Notes: a model not told the origin generated them from the letters alone. DNA of 64,000 nucleotides from Mantis religiosa (GCA_030765055.1 CM060947.1:217283271-217347270), one strand, 5' to 3'. Counted from the stretch's first letter, positions 11,355 to 24,019 are shown. Numbers and translations: made by a program.

Positions 11355-12495
11355 TATATTCAAGTCTAGTAAATTTGAAAGGTTATACGGTAGCGAAAAT
11401 TGTTTCATATAAGGGATAGTTTGGGGTGAGAGATGGTTTAGAAATTTTTCCTCACACTTTGTAATGTGTTGAACTTAAATTACTAAGTAAAGTACATTAA
11501 TCAACTTTTCGTTTGGGACTTACATTGTTTACAGACAAATAGTCACCACCCATACATTTTCATTTTTAAATAAAATGACGGGACTTTAAATCGTGTATTT
11601 CAGGGGAAATTTTGATGCAACACATTCTCTACTTACTGTAAGCAGCGGAGAAACTAATAACACATGTTATCTCTGAACGCTTATTTAAATAAAGGGAACT
11701 AATGTTCTTTCATATTTCAAATACGAAAAGGGTCAAATATTCAATAGAAGACTTTGAATCTTTACTTTCTCTCTAAAGTGCTGCTTGTTTCATGGCTGTT
11801 TTGTATGTAACAATAAAAGTTTATGTTGGACATTGGAACAATGGACCACAAACACGCCTACACTTCACACTGCTATAACATCTTTCGCTTTATCATTCAT
11901 TCGTAGTTTTGGTACAAACATCGTTGCTGCACGTGGTTTTCAACTTAGTTTAATGAATGTTTAAACACAAAAATATCAATTTTACTTTACTTGCTCTCGT
12001 AGAATACTTCGCTAAGAAACACGATATTTATTTTTACTCCATAATGAGGGAACGTGTAAACCATGTAATTTCTTTTATTGTTTAATTCAAACTTCCAAAC
12101 AACACTCGAGGATTCAACACCCAGAGCACGTTAAAATGGCATATCTTCACTGCGGCACTGAACAACAGCGCGCATTGTAGTCTGAACAGATGAAACGACT
12201 TCAACCGTCAAGTGGTATTTTTCATCTACATGGAAAAACACCATTCGTTTTTCTATAAATAAATGGAAGAAAGAACAACAGTTTTAACTAACTTTGTCAA
12301 TTTACACATCAATGTTTATATCCCTTTGATACGGTATAAACATTCAATAGTGATGCAGACGTAAGCTAATTACATTATGAACACGTCTGATTTTTGCCAA
12401 TTTAGTTTCTGTTGAACTTCAGATTATTGTTCCGCTGAAAAAATAAAAATATGTGCTCAAAATAATTTATCACGCAGCTTTAGAGAATAAAAATA
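11355..12495. other. Intergenic DNA, nothing recognised
   Basis: AT-rich sequence between two mariner elements. The segment near 11400-11440 resembles pieces near 15220 and 13510 (complement) and may belong to an old dispersed repeat. Confidence 0.4.
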
Positions 12496-12575
12496 CGAGG
12501 GCTGTTCAATAAAGAATGATCATAATTTTTCGCACCAAAATTCAATCTTATTATATTCTGTTAGCTTTATGTGGG

Positions 12576-12617
<42 letters not shown>

Positions 12618-13426
12618 ACGTCGTAGTAGTTAAATTGTTGGTACTCCTGGATCCCACCTGTGAAAACCAGGCAAGTTCAGACATGTTCAGTATCGCCTAC
12701 CGCTGCAATGGAGGTAACATGCAGTTAAAGTTGATGTTAGAGGAAGATCCGGAGCTTTTTTCAAACATAACCACTGCTGATGAAACTTGGCTACCTCATT
12801 TTGATCCTGAGAGCAAACAGCAAAGCTCAGTGTGGAAATCTCCTTCATCACCAACCGCCAAAAAAGCAAAAGTGGTTGCTTCTGCTGGGAAAGTTATGGT
12901 CATCTCATTCTTTGTTATACATGGAATGGTTTATCAGCATGTTTTACCTGCACACACATCAGTAACTGGACAGTACTCAGGGATGTCCTGAAAACATTGC
13001 AAGTCCATATCAGGCGCAAAAGACCACATTTCCATGAAGCAGGCTGGATGCTGCCCCATGATAATGCGCGGCCGCATATTGCCAATGTTGTTGCTGAATA
13101 TCTTACAAAAATCAACGTGAAGTGCATCCCTCACTCTCCCTATAGTCCGCATTTAGCCTCATGTGACTTTTGTCTATTCCCTACTTGCCTTCGTGAGAGG
13201 CATTATCCATCATCAGAAGCAGTGGTGAAGGCTGCGGAGGCGATTTTGAAGGATCTCTCAAAAAATGGTTTCCAGCATGTCTTTTAAGACTGGCAGAAAC
13301 ACTGGGACAAGTGCATCGCATTCAGGGGAGACTATTTTGAGAAGGACCATCAAAATTATGAGGATGAGTAAAGGTAGGTTTTCAAAATAAAAAAAATGGT
13401 GATCATTCTTTATTGAACAGCCCTCG
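12496..13426 (+). mobile_element. Mariner element, internally deleted (931 bp)
   Basis: Perfect outer terminal inverted repeats (CGAGGGCTGTTCAATAAAGA and complement) are flanked by TA target duplications at 12494 and 13427. The transposase lacks its N-terminal half. A 41-base A-run (12576-12616) and a short junction stand in its place. The catalytic Asp codons remain at 12779 (TADETW), 13060 (HDNARPH) and 13165 (CDF), and the last two are 34 residues apart. The YSPDL motif has become YSPHL and the frame is broken at several points. It belongs to the same subfamily as 17486-18791 and cannot encode active protein. Confidence 0.9.
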
Positions 13427-15939
13427 TAATTTAGAATGTGCATGGCGGTACTTATGAATGCCATAATTAAAATCAAATACATATCAACCGATTTTAAGTT
13501 TTAGTTTCTTCCAAAATTTACCCCAAACTAACCTTTGTAGTAAAACATTTTAGTAATTTATTTTCTCAAAAGTGCCTCTTTAACAGTTTTGATTAAATAG
13601 CACACATTTAAGATATTTGCATGTCAAATAAATGCTTTTCTCTTCATTCAGAAGAAATTTCGTTAAGTTTGTGTAACTAGAAAACAAAAAGACAAAGACA
13701 TATTTAAAAAATTCAGATCTCTTTAAAATATACAATTTATTCCACGCATTTTTTGTAGCAAGAGCAAAATCCGAGGCATTCCCTGTTATTGATTTCAATC
13801 TGTCAACAATTCAATCATTTTTGAAGTAGTAATTACTCAGTTGTTTCTCGGGATGTCATCAAAACGAGTGTGCAAATCTCAAGCAATTTAAGATCCCTTT
13901 AAAACATTTAACAATCACTTCGGTCTCAGTTTATCTCCTGGTATCTGCAAGGAAATGTGAAACGTGATTAAGCAGTACTGGAAAGATTTGTCTGGAAGAA
14001 CAAAGTGGATAGAAGTATAGGCTTTTGCAAGCAATTTGTAGAAACTATAAAGAAAATAAACGATATTGTCTTGGGCAAGTTAAATGAACCTAAAATATTT
14101 TTCATAGTAAGTAGTTGTTTCTCGTCGATATCAATTTAGCGTTCAGCATGTTTGTTTTTAAGCGTATCTTGTATTCTTTTGCATACGATTTATTTCTCAA
14201 ACACGTGCAACTTTATCTCTGTGTATATTTTATCTATGATGCCTATGCTGATTATAATTCTGGGAAATTATTTTATTTATGGTCAGTTAAGTTCTGCGTA
14301 CAAAAATAATTCAAAGTGCATAAGATATTACTAAGCTTGAAACTTATAAAGGATATATCCTAGATTTTTAACGGAAGCGATTTTTCTTATCTTAAACTGA
14401 ATACTGAATTTCTTTCTAAGTTCTCGTGTAATTCTTACGGGTTACTGGAATCTTCTCTTACGCCAAGACAAACCATCATAGGCCATGATGCAAAGCATTT
14501 TCCCAAACAAAAGAAAAGTAGAACTACATTGCAGTAATATTTTCATGCAAACTGTGGTTCTTTAAAATCCAATGTCACAGTTGGAATCTGAACCACAAAT
14601 ATTCCTGTTTCCGTCCGGTTGCTGTAAATGAGTTACCATTTCAGTAAGCTATTAAATGCCCGAACTGACTTGCTTTTCCCCTGGTAAACCACAATGATCT
14701 CAAAAATGTTTTAAAATGACACACCCTAATAGAGAATTACATCACGTACGTATTTTAATTGTTCTTACACAGTAGTTGTGTGTAGGACAAAGCAGGAAAG
14801 GTCAGAAACAATGAAAAGTTCAATGCTATAACCGGTGTTTAAACCAAGGTTATTCAGGTTACTGAAACTAAGCTACCATGGCAACGTATCAGTACATCAT
14901 TAAATTCACCAACTGTCGTATTTCATACCGATAAACCATGTGAAGATCTCAGGTACTTTAAAGCGGGCCAGTCGAGCAGAGAAATCATACAAGGAATAAT
15001 TTATCCTGGGTTTAGTAAAGACTTACGAAAGCTTTCTTTTCTGCTACTTCATGTTAATTCTTTATACAAACCAATAATCCAAAATTCCTTTAAGAAGGAG
15101 GGAATTTTATTTTATTCCCAGATATACAATGCATTGGTGATACAAATATCTAAAATAGTCGTTATTCTATTCAACTTTCCAGAGCCACTTTTAAGAAAAA
15201 AAAAATTCGAAACATTTTGCATATAAGGATAGTTTGGGAAGTGGGGATTTTCCATAAGCCTTCTTGTCGAAGTCTTTGGCAACTACTGGAGTTATATCAC
15301 AAATATGGTAATTATTCGGAAACTTTCGTTTTTGAGGTCCTTTTTCCCCCCATGGATACCTACCTATACACATAGGCCGTTTCTAGAACCTATACTTTCA
15401 GTATAATCAGGATTAGTCAGTCGACAAACTATTTCTACCTATAAAACAGGTGGAAGAGAAAGTAAAAATATAAAAGCAATAAAACGAAAAATTCTAAAAA
15501 ACCATTACACATAAACAATATGATTTGTTGTTCCTTTCATTAAGTGAGAACTTGGCTGCTGGAATATTAAAAACTAGAGACGGAAGTACTAGCCCAAATC
15601 ATCGCTCTAATAATTCTACACAACAAAGCACTCACTCTTCTGCAGATTTCAACAGAAACGGCTCCTTAATAATTGACGTTATTACTGATGGGCTACCGCA
15701 ACCAAATCGTCATTTTTAACTGTCAAATTCGACTATGACTGCCACCAAGTGTCTTTTCACATATTGCTTTTGTCGCAATGATCCTTGTCAACATTACCAA
15801 ATTATTTGCGACATGTCCGTCTCCATCGCGGTGTATTAACAAAACATTACGCAGCGGTCATCGATGCAGTCACCAACCATATTTTTTTCTTCTTTTCAAC
15901 ATGCAAATTAATGTCCACATTCCATCATTGTAGTGGTAT
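13427..15939. other. Intergenic DNA, nothing recognised
   Basis: AT-rich sequence. The ORFs here are short and have no recognisable motif. Confidence 0.4.
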
Positions 15940-16125
15940 CGGCTCCCATATTGGATGATACTGCGCAAGCGAGAAGACCCTTTGCCTTCTACGCAGGTGC
16001 TGCCAAAAGAGTCCCCTCCCACCACGTGAGACCGATCACGTGCGACAGCAGTTCCTGGTAAACAGTTGTTATTGCGTCAAGGGCCAGTGTTAGCGTAAAC
16101 ACGAATATTGAGGAAGTGGAACCTG
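15940..16125. promoter_or_regulatory. Possible orphan promoter with paired CACGTG E-boxes
   Basis: This stretch is locally GC-rich. It holds two CACGTG boxes about 12 bp apart (near 16024 and 16037) and a GCGCAAGCG motif resembling an NRF-1 half site near 15964. No gene follows that I recognise, only a 62-codon ORF at 16127. The call is weak. Confidence 0.2.
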
Positions 16126-16964
16126 GATGATTAATTCGCTTTACCAAGATCACCTATTTTTAACTACTACTCGTTTAGAAGGAGGCAGAGCACTTTACTC
16201 TGTGTACCCCTCCCCATTCGTTAATTGGCTAAAATTCGCATTCAATACTCGATGGGACACCATCAGAACCTCTAGTTTCATTAACCATTCTGATTTTTGT
16301 GCTAGGGATGTTTAAAATAAATTTGAAGCAAATTATGGTAGGAAAATATTTGCTTTAGTTTTAATTTCATGGCAATTCCTTTTTTGGGCATTATTATTCA
16401 GTATATTCTAATGTTTTCGTCGAGTTTGTTCTCTATTTTCCTACATACACATTTTTAAAAGTTACATAATTAAAATCGTCAGTATATGAATTAAATTTAC
16501 CACAATTAAATAAAATTAATTACAATGTGCTAAAGCTTAATGCAGTCTAAATAAATAAAACCCGCACTACTTTTTAGTCCACTGGAGTTTATCACGTCTC
16601 CATTTTTCTGCAAAACGAGCGAAACCAGATATAAACGTCACTTAGCAGAATCTCTTATGGCTAATGGTTACACAATCCAACGAGTGAGAACCCAAATGAC
16701 CTCGCTGTCGACGGGCCCTAAAACATCACACACTCACTCCAACGAGTGAAAACACTCTCCTGTCATCTCAATACCCGTTAAAATAAAAACGTTTCTAAAC
16801 AACCCCATTAAAGTGAAATTTTAACAGAACCAGTGTGTAAAGTTCGCATTATAGATTTTAATTCCAGCAATCCGCACTTTCACATTTCAAATGACAGTAC
16901 CATATTATTTCATATGAGGAATTTGGCTTAATTTCAAATCAGGTTCACTTTTATCACATTTTTG
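16126..16964. other. Intergenic DNA, nothing recognised
   Basis: AT-rich DNA without a convincing gene or repeat. Confidence 0.35.
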
Positions 16965-17352
16965 CAGGGCCGTAGTGGAGAGAGAACGCGGATGTACGCC
17001 GTCTCCCCAGTATTTTTCGGAGGGGGACGCAGTCCCCTTACTACTAATATTATTTAAACTTTTTTAAATTCATTACCTTTCATAACTTAACATTCAAGGT
17101 ACTGCAAAAATACAAAATATATACATTCAAAATACATTCAAATAATGTTTATGACTATTTACGGACCTCCAGTACATATGTAGAACTCAGAGGATTACAT
17201 AAAAGAATGGATAAAAACTCGTCGTACGCATGCTGAGGACAACCAAAGCAGGAAGGGGAATCTACAAGTGCAGAATTCTGATCGGTTCTCCAGTATCTCG
17301 AAAATTTTTAGGTGTGCGTCCGCCCACTTTTTCTGTTAGGAATACGGCCCTG
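16965..17352. mobile_element. hAT-type MITE, 388 bp
   Basis: The ends are CAGGGCCGTA and its exact complement TACGGCCCTG. They are flanked by 8-bp duplications CATTTTTG (16957-16964) and CATTTTGG (17353-17360), one mismatch. A CAGGG start with an 8-bp duplication is typical of hAT elements. No coding potential is seen inside, so it is non-autonomous. Confidence 0.75.
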
Positions 17353-17485
17353 CATTTTGGGCATTAAGATGTTCTTCTAATTTGAGTGGCTGCGTTGTTT
17401 ATAATTTTAAAAAATTAATTTCAACATCCTTTACTGTTGATTCTCGCATGGCAACATTGAAGCATGTGAATTTGAAAACAAAACA

Positions 17486-18791
17486 CGAGGGCTGTTCAAT
17501 AAAGAATGATCATAATTTTTTTACGGTCATAATTTTTCGCACTAAAATCGAGTCTTATTATATTCTGTTAGCTTAATGTGAAACAAACACGCCGTAGTAG
17601 TTCCATTGCTGGTACTCCTGGTTCCCGCCTGTGAGAACCAGGCAAGTTCAGACATGTTCAGTATCGCCTACCCCTGCAATGGAGGTAACACGCGAGGAAC
17701 AATATGCGGCTTTGAAATTCTGCTTTCGTCTCAAAAAAATCTTTATTTGAGACCTATACAGTATTACAGGAGGCCTATGGAGAGTCTGTTCTGCCCTACA
17801 GCACAGCTCGAAGGTGGTTTAAAATGTTTAAAGAGGGGAGACAATCAATTTTAAAGGAAGGTGGACCCGGTGCTCCACTTATTGCTCTTACGGAAGAAAA
17901 CATCAACATTGCTGCTGCCATTGTGAGAGAGGATCCACGAATTACCTTAAGAACACTTTCTGAAATATTGAACATTTCATTGGGTGCCACTCACACGTTG
18001 GTGACAGAAACATTACACATGAGACGTGTTTGTGCGCGATGTGTTCCAAGACTGTTGACTTCCGAACAAAAGGACATTCCCATGCAGGTCTGCATGCAGT
18101 TAAAGTTGATGTTAGAGGAAGATCCGGAGTTTCTTTCAAACGTAATCACTGCTGATGAAACTTGGCTACATCATGTTGATCCTGAAAGCAAACAGCAAAG
18201 CTCAGTGTGGAAATCTCCTTCATCACCAACCCCCCAAAAAGCAAAAGTGGTTGCTGCTTATGGTCATCTCATTCTTTGATATTCATGGAATGGTTTATCA
18301 ACGTGTTGTACCTGCACACACATCAGTAACTGGATAATACTACAGGGATATCCTGAAAACATTGCAAGTCCATAGCAGGCGCAAAAGACCACATTTCCGT
18401 GAAGCAGGCTAGATGCTGCACCCCAATAATGCGCGGCCGCATATTGCCAATGTTGTTGCTGAATATCTTACAAAAATCAACGTGAAGTGAATCCCTCACC
18501 CTCCCTATAGTCCGGATTTAGCCCCATGTGACTTTTTTCTATTTCCTATCTTAAAGAAACGCCTTCGTGGGAGGCGTTTTCCAAAATCAGAAGCAGTGGT
18601 GAAGGCTGCGGAGGCGATTTTGAAGGATCTCTGAAAATACTGTTTCCAGCATGTCTTTGTAGACTGGCAGAAACGCTGGGACAAGTGCATCGCATTCAGG
18701 GAAGACTACTTTGAGAAGGGCCATCAAAATTATGAGGATGAGTAAAGGTAGGCTGTCAAAAAAGTGATCATTCTTTATTGAACAGCCCTCG
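17486..18791 (+). mobile_element. Full-length but dead mariner element (1306 bp)
   Basis: The terminal inverted repeats are the same as in 12496-13426, at 17486-17510 and about 18768-18791. Length is normal for mariner. The transposase starts MEVTREEQYAALKFCF at about 17679, breaks near 17750, and resumes as an open stretch of about 160 codons with HTH blocks (STARRWFKMFKEGRQS; LRTLSEILNISLGATHTLV). First catalytic Asp at 18154 (TADETW). The second is Asn (AAT at 18425, HPNNARPH). The third is at 18530 (APCDFF), 34 residues on. Later frameshifts lie near 18270 and 18635. The C-terminus (KCIAF, then DYFEK) is still readable. Confidence 0.9.
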
Positions 18792-18944
18792 TAAATAAGC
18801 TGGTTTGTAGAATGGAACCACTGTTTACTTTCCTGAATTTTATTAGTAAAGTATAATGAGTGCACAATAATACATATTTTCGTAATAGATATTACTGTGC
18901 TAAAAATATGTGAATGTTTCTAGGAATTTTCCGAGAACACAGAC

Positions 18945-19152
18945 GTCTATATCCACGCTACTGCCTCATGTTCAAAAGCTCCCGAGTTCGAATCTCGGTC
19001 AATGTGAGCTAACTGGATAAGGGGTTTTCTCTTATTGACATATGAATGTCGGGTAGCTCTAACCTCTATGGACTCTCGGTTCCTTGAACATTATTTTTTC
19101 ATTTTATTCATCCTCCGATATGACTTACATTGGATGACGTCAATTAAAAAAA
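18945..19152 (+). mobile_element. tRNA-derived SINE, family S1
   Basis: tRNA-like head with a box B (AGTTCGAATCT, 18985-18995), a body of about 130 bp and an A-rich tail. The 3' part (TCCTCCGATATGACTTACAT) is shared with copies at 29671, 35678, 40300, 48814 and 61455. Insect genomes of this kind often carry such SINEs; I could not name the family. Confidence 0.75.
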
Positions 19153-19255
19153 TATGTATATGCATAAGTACACACTTCTCTGTTCTCTCGTGAAAGGTTT
19201 GGGCCATTTCAAATAATATAATGGCAAGCCATAATTATAACTGCTACCCCCACCT

Positions 19256-19300
19256 CTAATAAATAAATAAATAAATAAATAAATATATATATATATAAAC
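19256..19300. repeat. AAAT and TA simple repeat
   Basis: About seven AAAT units run into a short TA tract. Confidence 0.8.
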
Positions 19301-19619
19301 TGGTTGCTGGCGAAATTAATGAAGGAAACTACATCTCTTTAAAATCTAGTTGCAAACGTATTCCTATATGAATTTAAAAAGTGCTAGTCACCAAACTGAT
19401 AAGGAAAATTATAAATATGTATAAAAGGCAAACGATAATAAGTTGAACTGTGTAGACGATTTTCAATATGTAGCATTTTATGGAAAGTTTCATAATGTGT
19501 GGTCTGTTCAAACTTACCCTACATGTTCATCACACGCGTTTGTTGTTTGTTCCAGAATATATTTTGAAGTGCTGGCGGTAAAATTAACTTCTCAAGTTCT
19601 AAGACAATGACAAACGTTT

Positions 19620-19765
19620 TAGATAATTGATAGAAATTAAACATTTTTTTCACACTAGCCGTATATACGCTAAGTTTTTTTTTTTTTTTTTTTTTTTTTT
19701 TGATAAGAGTCAACATGAAGCCATAAGCCATGGCATTGAATTTTTCATGTTGACTCTATCTATGA
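19620..19765. repeat. S2-type inverted segment interrupted by poly-T
   Basis: It shares CACACTAGCCGTATATA and GCATTGAATTTTTCATGTTG with the S2 repeats at 9616 and 44255. A T-run (19675-19701) sits where the 44.5-kb copy continues, and the left half partly mirrors the right. Confidence 0.5.
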
Positions 19766-19959
19766 CAAAGGTTGTTTATTCGTTGTCATTAATTTATTTC
19801 TGCGTTTATTATATGAAAATTTCATTTATTAATAACACACACTATCTACTAAATACATTTAAGTTAATTTTGAAAATGCCACATGTAAAAAGAGTCATTT
19901 CAGTAAAACTACAAAACTCAAAAAATGCGAAGTTTTGAAAACCACCAGAACACCTAAAC

Positions 19960-19961
<2 letters not shown>

Positions 19962-20032
<71 letters not shown>
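19962..20032. repeat. (TG)n microsatellite
   Basis: About 35 perfect TG units. Confidence 0.95.
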
Positions 20033-20034
<2 letters not shown>

Positions 20035-20227
20035 ACACATATTAAAGGCATATCATTTCAATCACTATGCCTGCTACAATTAGTGTCTTAAGGTATTTTC
20101 TGTTCTATTTGTTCATATATTATAATTAAAAGTTTAATCTGGAGTAAATTGGTGTGGTTTGATCCATATTAATTTATATCTAGAAGTTATTCTGAGTGAA
20201 AGTCCGCTGCTCGTGCTTCAACCAATT

Positions 20228-20417
<190 letters not shown>

Positions 20418-21725
20418 TCCCCACCCTATTTTTATCGCAATGCCGCAAGCAAGTTTTTGTTTGCCTTCAGAGATTTAAAGGCCGTCCAGTTCCCAGTTAT
20501 TAAAAGATATTGATTCATAGATTATTGATAACTTGACCAGTGATCACAAAGCTGGTTGAAGGCCTGTGAAAGCGTGTTTCCTTAAACTTCAATTAACAAC
20601 AATGGAATCCATTTTATTACTAAGGCAACACTATTTTTGGAGCTTTCTAATCCGGAATCGATGGAAAAATTTGGTGATGGAAATAAATCTATACAATGTT
20701 TATATACGACAATATTAAATTTGAACTGTATTAACTTATTTTTAAAGTAGACGAAGGAAGGAGCAGTTTCTTATAAAATCCACATCCGTTGCCTACGTTC
20801 TTCAGCTGCTTTCCAATTTGTTTAAAAATATTCCGATTATCATAATAGCAAAGAAATTTGCAATTTTAATTGCTCTCAAGATTATAAAGTTTCTTTCAGG
20901 GAGGGAGATTGCCCAGACGCAAGCGTCTGTCCTGCAGATCGCGAGTTTGAACCTCATCAAATGACTGCGCTATTTTTTCTTTGTTTGCCTCAGTTGCCTG
21001 TAAATATCGGCTTAGATATTAAATACCACGAACCACAGTTCCACCATCAGAGAAAAATAAATAGAAATATAGATGGGTCATATGTCTATCATAAGAATAA
21101 CTAGAAGGGTCCTGAAATATAGTTTGGATTTATAATTTTAATAATTAATATGCTATTAATTTTTGGAGTATTGTGTGTAGGGAGATGCACAAAATTTATT
21201 CCATGACTAGGAAATCTAAATTCCAGAAATGAAATGGATTATTTAAAACTCTTTAAGTTCCAAATATTCATCATGTGGGAAATTTTACAAGACGTTTCAA
21301 TTTTCTATTTTTTTTTAGAGTTATTTTATTGTAAATTTAGGTATATAGTAACATGTGCATGAATGTTATTCTCTAATTATGTTGAATGAATTTGTAGAGT
21401 ACCTTTAAGGGAATAGGGAGTAGTTTCACTCCTCAAAATTACAATTCGCCTATTGTACTTTGTTAACTAGAACTAGCTGTTTTCCTAGTACTCTGATTTT
21501 ACTATGATTTACAGATTGATTTCTGTGGTACACGTAGCATTTTGTCTGTATTTTCCCATTGACTTCTATCAGAACCTTTGACTTGAAAGAAAACTAGCAG
21601 AATCACGTTGAAGAGCGTTGTTTTTATTAACTTTCAAGAAAACACATTCACATTCATACTTCCAGATTCTATGGGGCATCAGGTATCATTCTTGTTAACG
21701 AAAACAGAAGAGACTAAATTTGTCT
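20418..21725. other. Intergenic DNA with one SINE-like fragment
   Basis: Around 20900-21065 a tRNA-like head (GCGAGTTTGAACCTC as box B, near 20942) is followed by an A-rich end, probably an old SINE. The rest holds nothing I recognise. Confidence 0.4.
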
Positions 21726-21926
21726 CACACTAAAATGATCCTGTAGTAAACATATAGGAGGGGAGAGACAGAGACAAATATACTTAAACGGAACGTTCTT
21801 AGACTGATGGTTAGTGGATAAAAATTCGGAGGTATTTATGAAGCAGTTGTCCACCGAGGCCAACACCAACCAGTCCTTTTAAAGTATGTTTGTCTCTATC
21901 TCCCCTCCCAGGATCGTTTTAGTTTG
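21726..21926. mobile_element. Hairpin MITE, about 200 bp
   Basis: The left arm starts CACACTAAAATGATCC (21726) and the right arm ends with the near-complement of CAAACTAAAACGATCC (21926). Both arms continue inward with a GGAGGGGAGA-type block and GAGACAAAYATACTT. The centre has no coding potential. Superfamily not assigned. Confidence 0.6.
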
Positions 21927-22120
21927 ATACAGGTTATAGGCAGTCTCATATTTTGACTGATACTGTTATTTATGTATGTGTATGTCGCCTTTAACACTGA
22001 GCTCAAATCAGCGGCTTTTTATTGGAACAAACACTGATTAAATTAACGCATACGTGAACATATACACTCTCATACTTCCAGACGCTAAGAAGGACGCGGA
22101 ATAATTCTTGCTTTTCTAAA

Positions 22121-22205
22121 AAAAAAAAAAAAAAAAAAATACACTCAGCCGGGAATCGAACCCGGGATCTCAGGATCACAAGCTAGCCTGTCTACTTTCA
22201 ATTAA
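22121..22205 (-). repeat. tRNA-like box-B fragment next to an A-run
   Basis: On the minus strand, CCCGGGTTCGATTCCCGGC gives a perfect T-arm and box B followed by a T-run. No box A or paired acceptor stem is seen, so I read it as a SINE fragment and not a tRNA gene. Confidence 0.5.
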
Positions 22206-22663
22206 CTCTTACGATGCAGCAAGAACCTTTGTGAGTGCAACAAATGCCCTATAACGCAGATACCTGCTCCAAGGGTTCAAACAGGAAAACGTCACCATCG
22301 TACATGGGTATTAAAGAATCTGGGGTTAACACTTTAACAAAAAATAATGCAACTATCGAAAACCAGATTTTTTTTAAACCAGCAAGTAACCTTAATCTAA
22401 TACATCTCATGTGCCTTTATTATTTTTATTCAGTAATTTTCGATGCGGTTTTACAATGTTGAAATGGGATAAGCAGGCCTTTGAATGCTTCTACCGTCTT
22501 CTTTTCCAATTTACTCGTGCAGGCACTTTCAAATTTTAAATCGTACTTTGCGCTTTAACCACGGTCCAGTTTGAAAGAAAGTACTATATTCATAAATTAT
22601 TGTCTCCCAAACATAATTTCCTATTTCTCCTAATAAGCTGTAGGGTTGAGGGTATGGACATCA

Positions 22664-23095
22664 TTTTTCTTTCTCGGGTGCTTCGTACAGTTACAAACGC
22701 TCCATGGTTCATCCGAAACCAGCAGCTTCATCATGAGTTTGGTCTTTTACCCGTTCACCAATACATCCAACGCCTGGCACGTCCATTCTTTTACCATCTC
22801 CAGGAGGTCCCTGGAGCTGTTACCTACCGTCTCGGTGCTCGCACTCGCCAGCCAACTCGCCTGAAGCGCAGACTGCCCCAAGATCTTCTCCTGAGTGACG
22901 TCTCCAGCACAGACGACTCAGACACGTGATTACTACCATCAGACTTTAAGTTCTCAATTTGTGTTACAGTTATCCTCTATATTTAGTTAGAGGAGTCGTT
23001 CATGGCTACCTCCATTGTTATGTGTCCTGTTCCTATGTATCTTATAACAAACATCTGTAAAGCATAATTGCTGATCGATGGATAAAATAAAATTA
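22664..23095 (+). pseudogene. 5'-truncated jockey-clade LINE, extreme C-terminus and 3' UTR
   Basis: From about 22670 the frame reads VLRTVTNAPWFIRNQQLH, HEFGLLPVHQYI, then an Arg-rich end closing SSTDDSDT with a stop at 22927. The NAPWF block aligns with the jockey-type copy at 5601-6024. A short 3' UTR ends in an A-rich tail (about 23080-23102). The abrupt 5' start is typical of truncated LINE insertion. Confidence 0.75.
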
Positions 23096-23518
23096 AAAAA
23101 AAAATTCTTTCTCATACCAGAAGAGATAGAGAAATGTACTTTATTTAAGTGCTGAAAAGAAAATATACCCACAATACTTGCCATCAGAGTATAAAACTCA
23201 TTATCCCAAAGTGATTTCCGTGGTTACATAACGTACCTGAAAATGAAAGAAACAAAGTTAGATTAAAATATGTTACATTAAATTGGTAAAATCCAGGAAG
23301 CAATTTTAAAGATTTCTCCAATTTTTTTAGGAAATTAAAATAAAACCAAGCTAAACTATCTACACATCTTGTAAATAGAACGCAGAAAGCTATAATCAGA
23401 CTTACAAACAGTGCTATATGGTGCCTTTGAAATTCCAATTTTTTTTATGGCCACGGCTATAAACAAGTACCGACTTTCCACTTGAAAACACTTTGAAAAC
23501 ACCTAATTTTAAAATGGA

Positions 23519-23716
23519 TTAACTTTTTAAAATATAATTATCATAATAATTTAATTGATTTGATGTAAAATGTATAAATAATATACGTGATAACCATGTA
23601 ATAAGAAATGTTGTTCCAATAATAATATGTAAAACCCCTAAATGTTCATATCTAATATTAGCTAAACAAAATAAACCAGCTGAACATAAACCATGAGCAA
23701 TTAACACAAAAGTTTT
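23519..23716 (-). pseudogene. Nuclear mitochondrial insertion: ND4-like joined to COX3-like sequence
   Basis: Read on the minus strand, LIAHGLCSAGLFCLANI is the hallmark of mitochondrial ND4. The following GVLHIIIGTTFLI, then HFTSN, resembles the conserved COX3 block. The base composition is strongly AT-rich. Both pieces lie in one open frame of 62 codons, yet these two genes are not adjacent in insect mitochondrial DNA, so the insertion appears to be a joined fragment. The ND4 half is secure; the COX3 half less so. Confidence 0.6.
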
Positions 23717-23977
23717 AAATTAACATGACTTTAACCGCCTACTAGAAAGCTAAGCACTTATGCAGTATGCATTGTAATACTTATATAAACGAGAGCAACG
23801 CCAATGTGGCATTTTGTGCAACAGTAAAATATTTAATGTCTTAAAAATTATATCCCAAGATGCCCTATAAAGTGTGACGAACATCTGACACCCTTTGATC
23901 ATCAAATAATTTTTGATTCGTTTTAAACCAGAATCAACATTGATTTCCCTATGTTTTCTTTTTTCCCCTTCTTTCTT

Positions 23978-24019
<42 letters not shown>

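Noticed and set aside
22138..22205. Candidate tRNA gene on the minus strand
   Set aside because: Only the T-arm/box B is convincing; box A, anticodon arm and acceptor stem could not be drawn.
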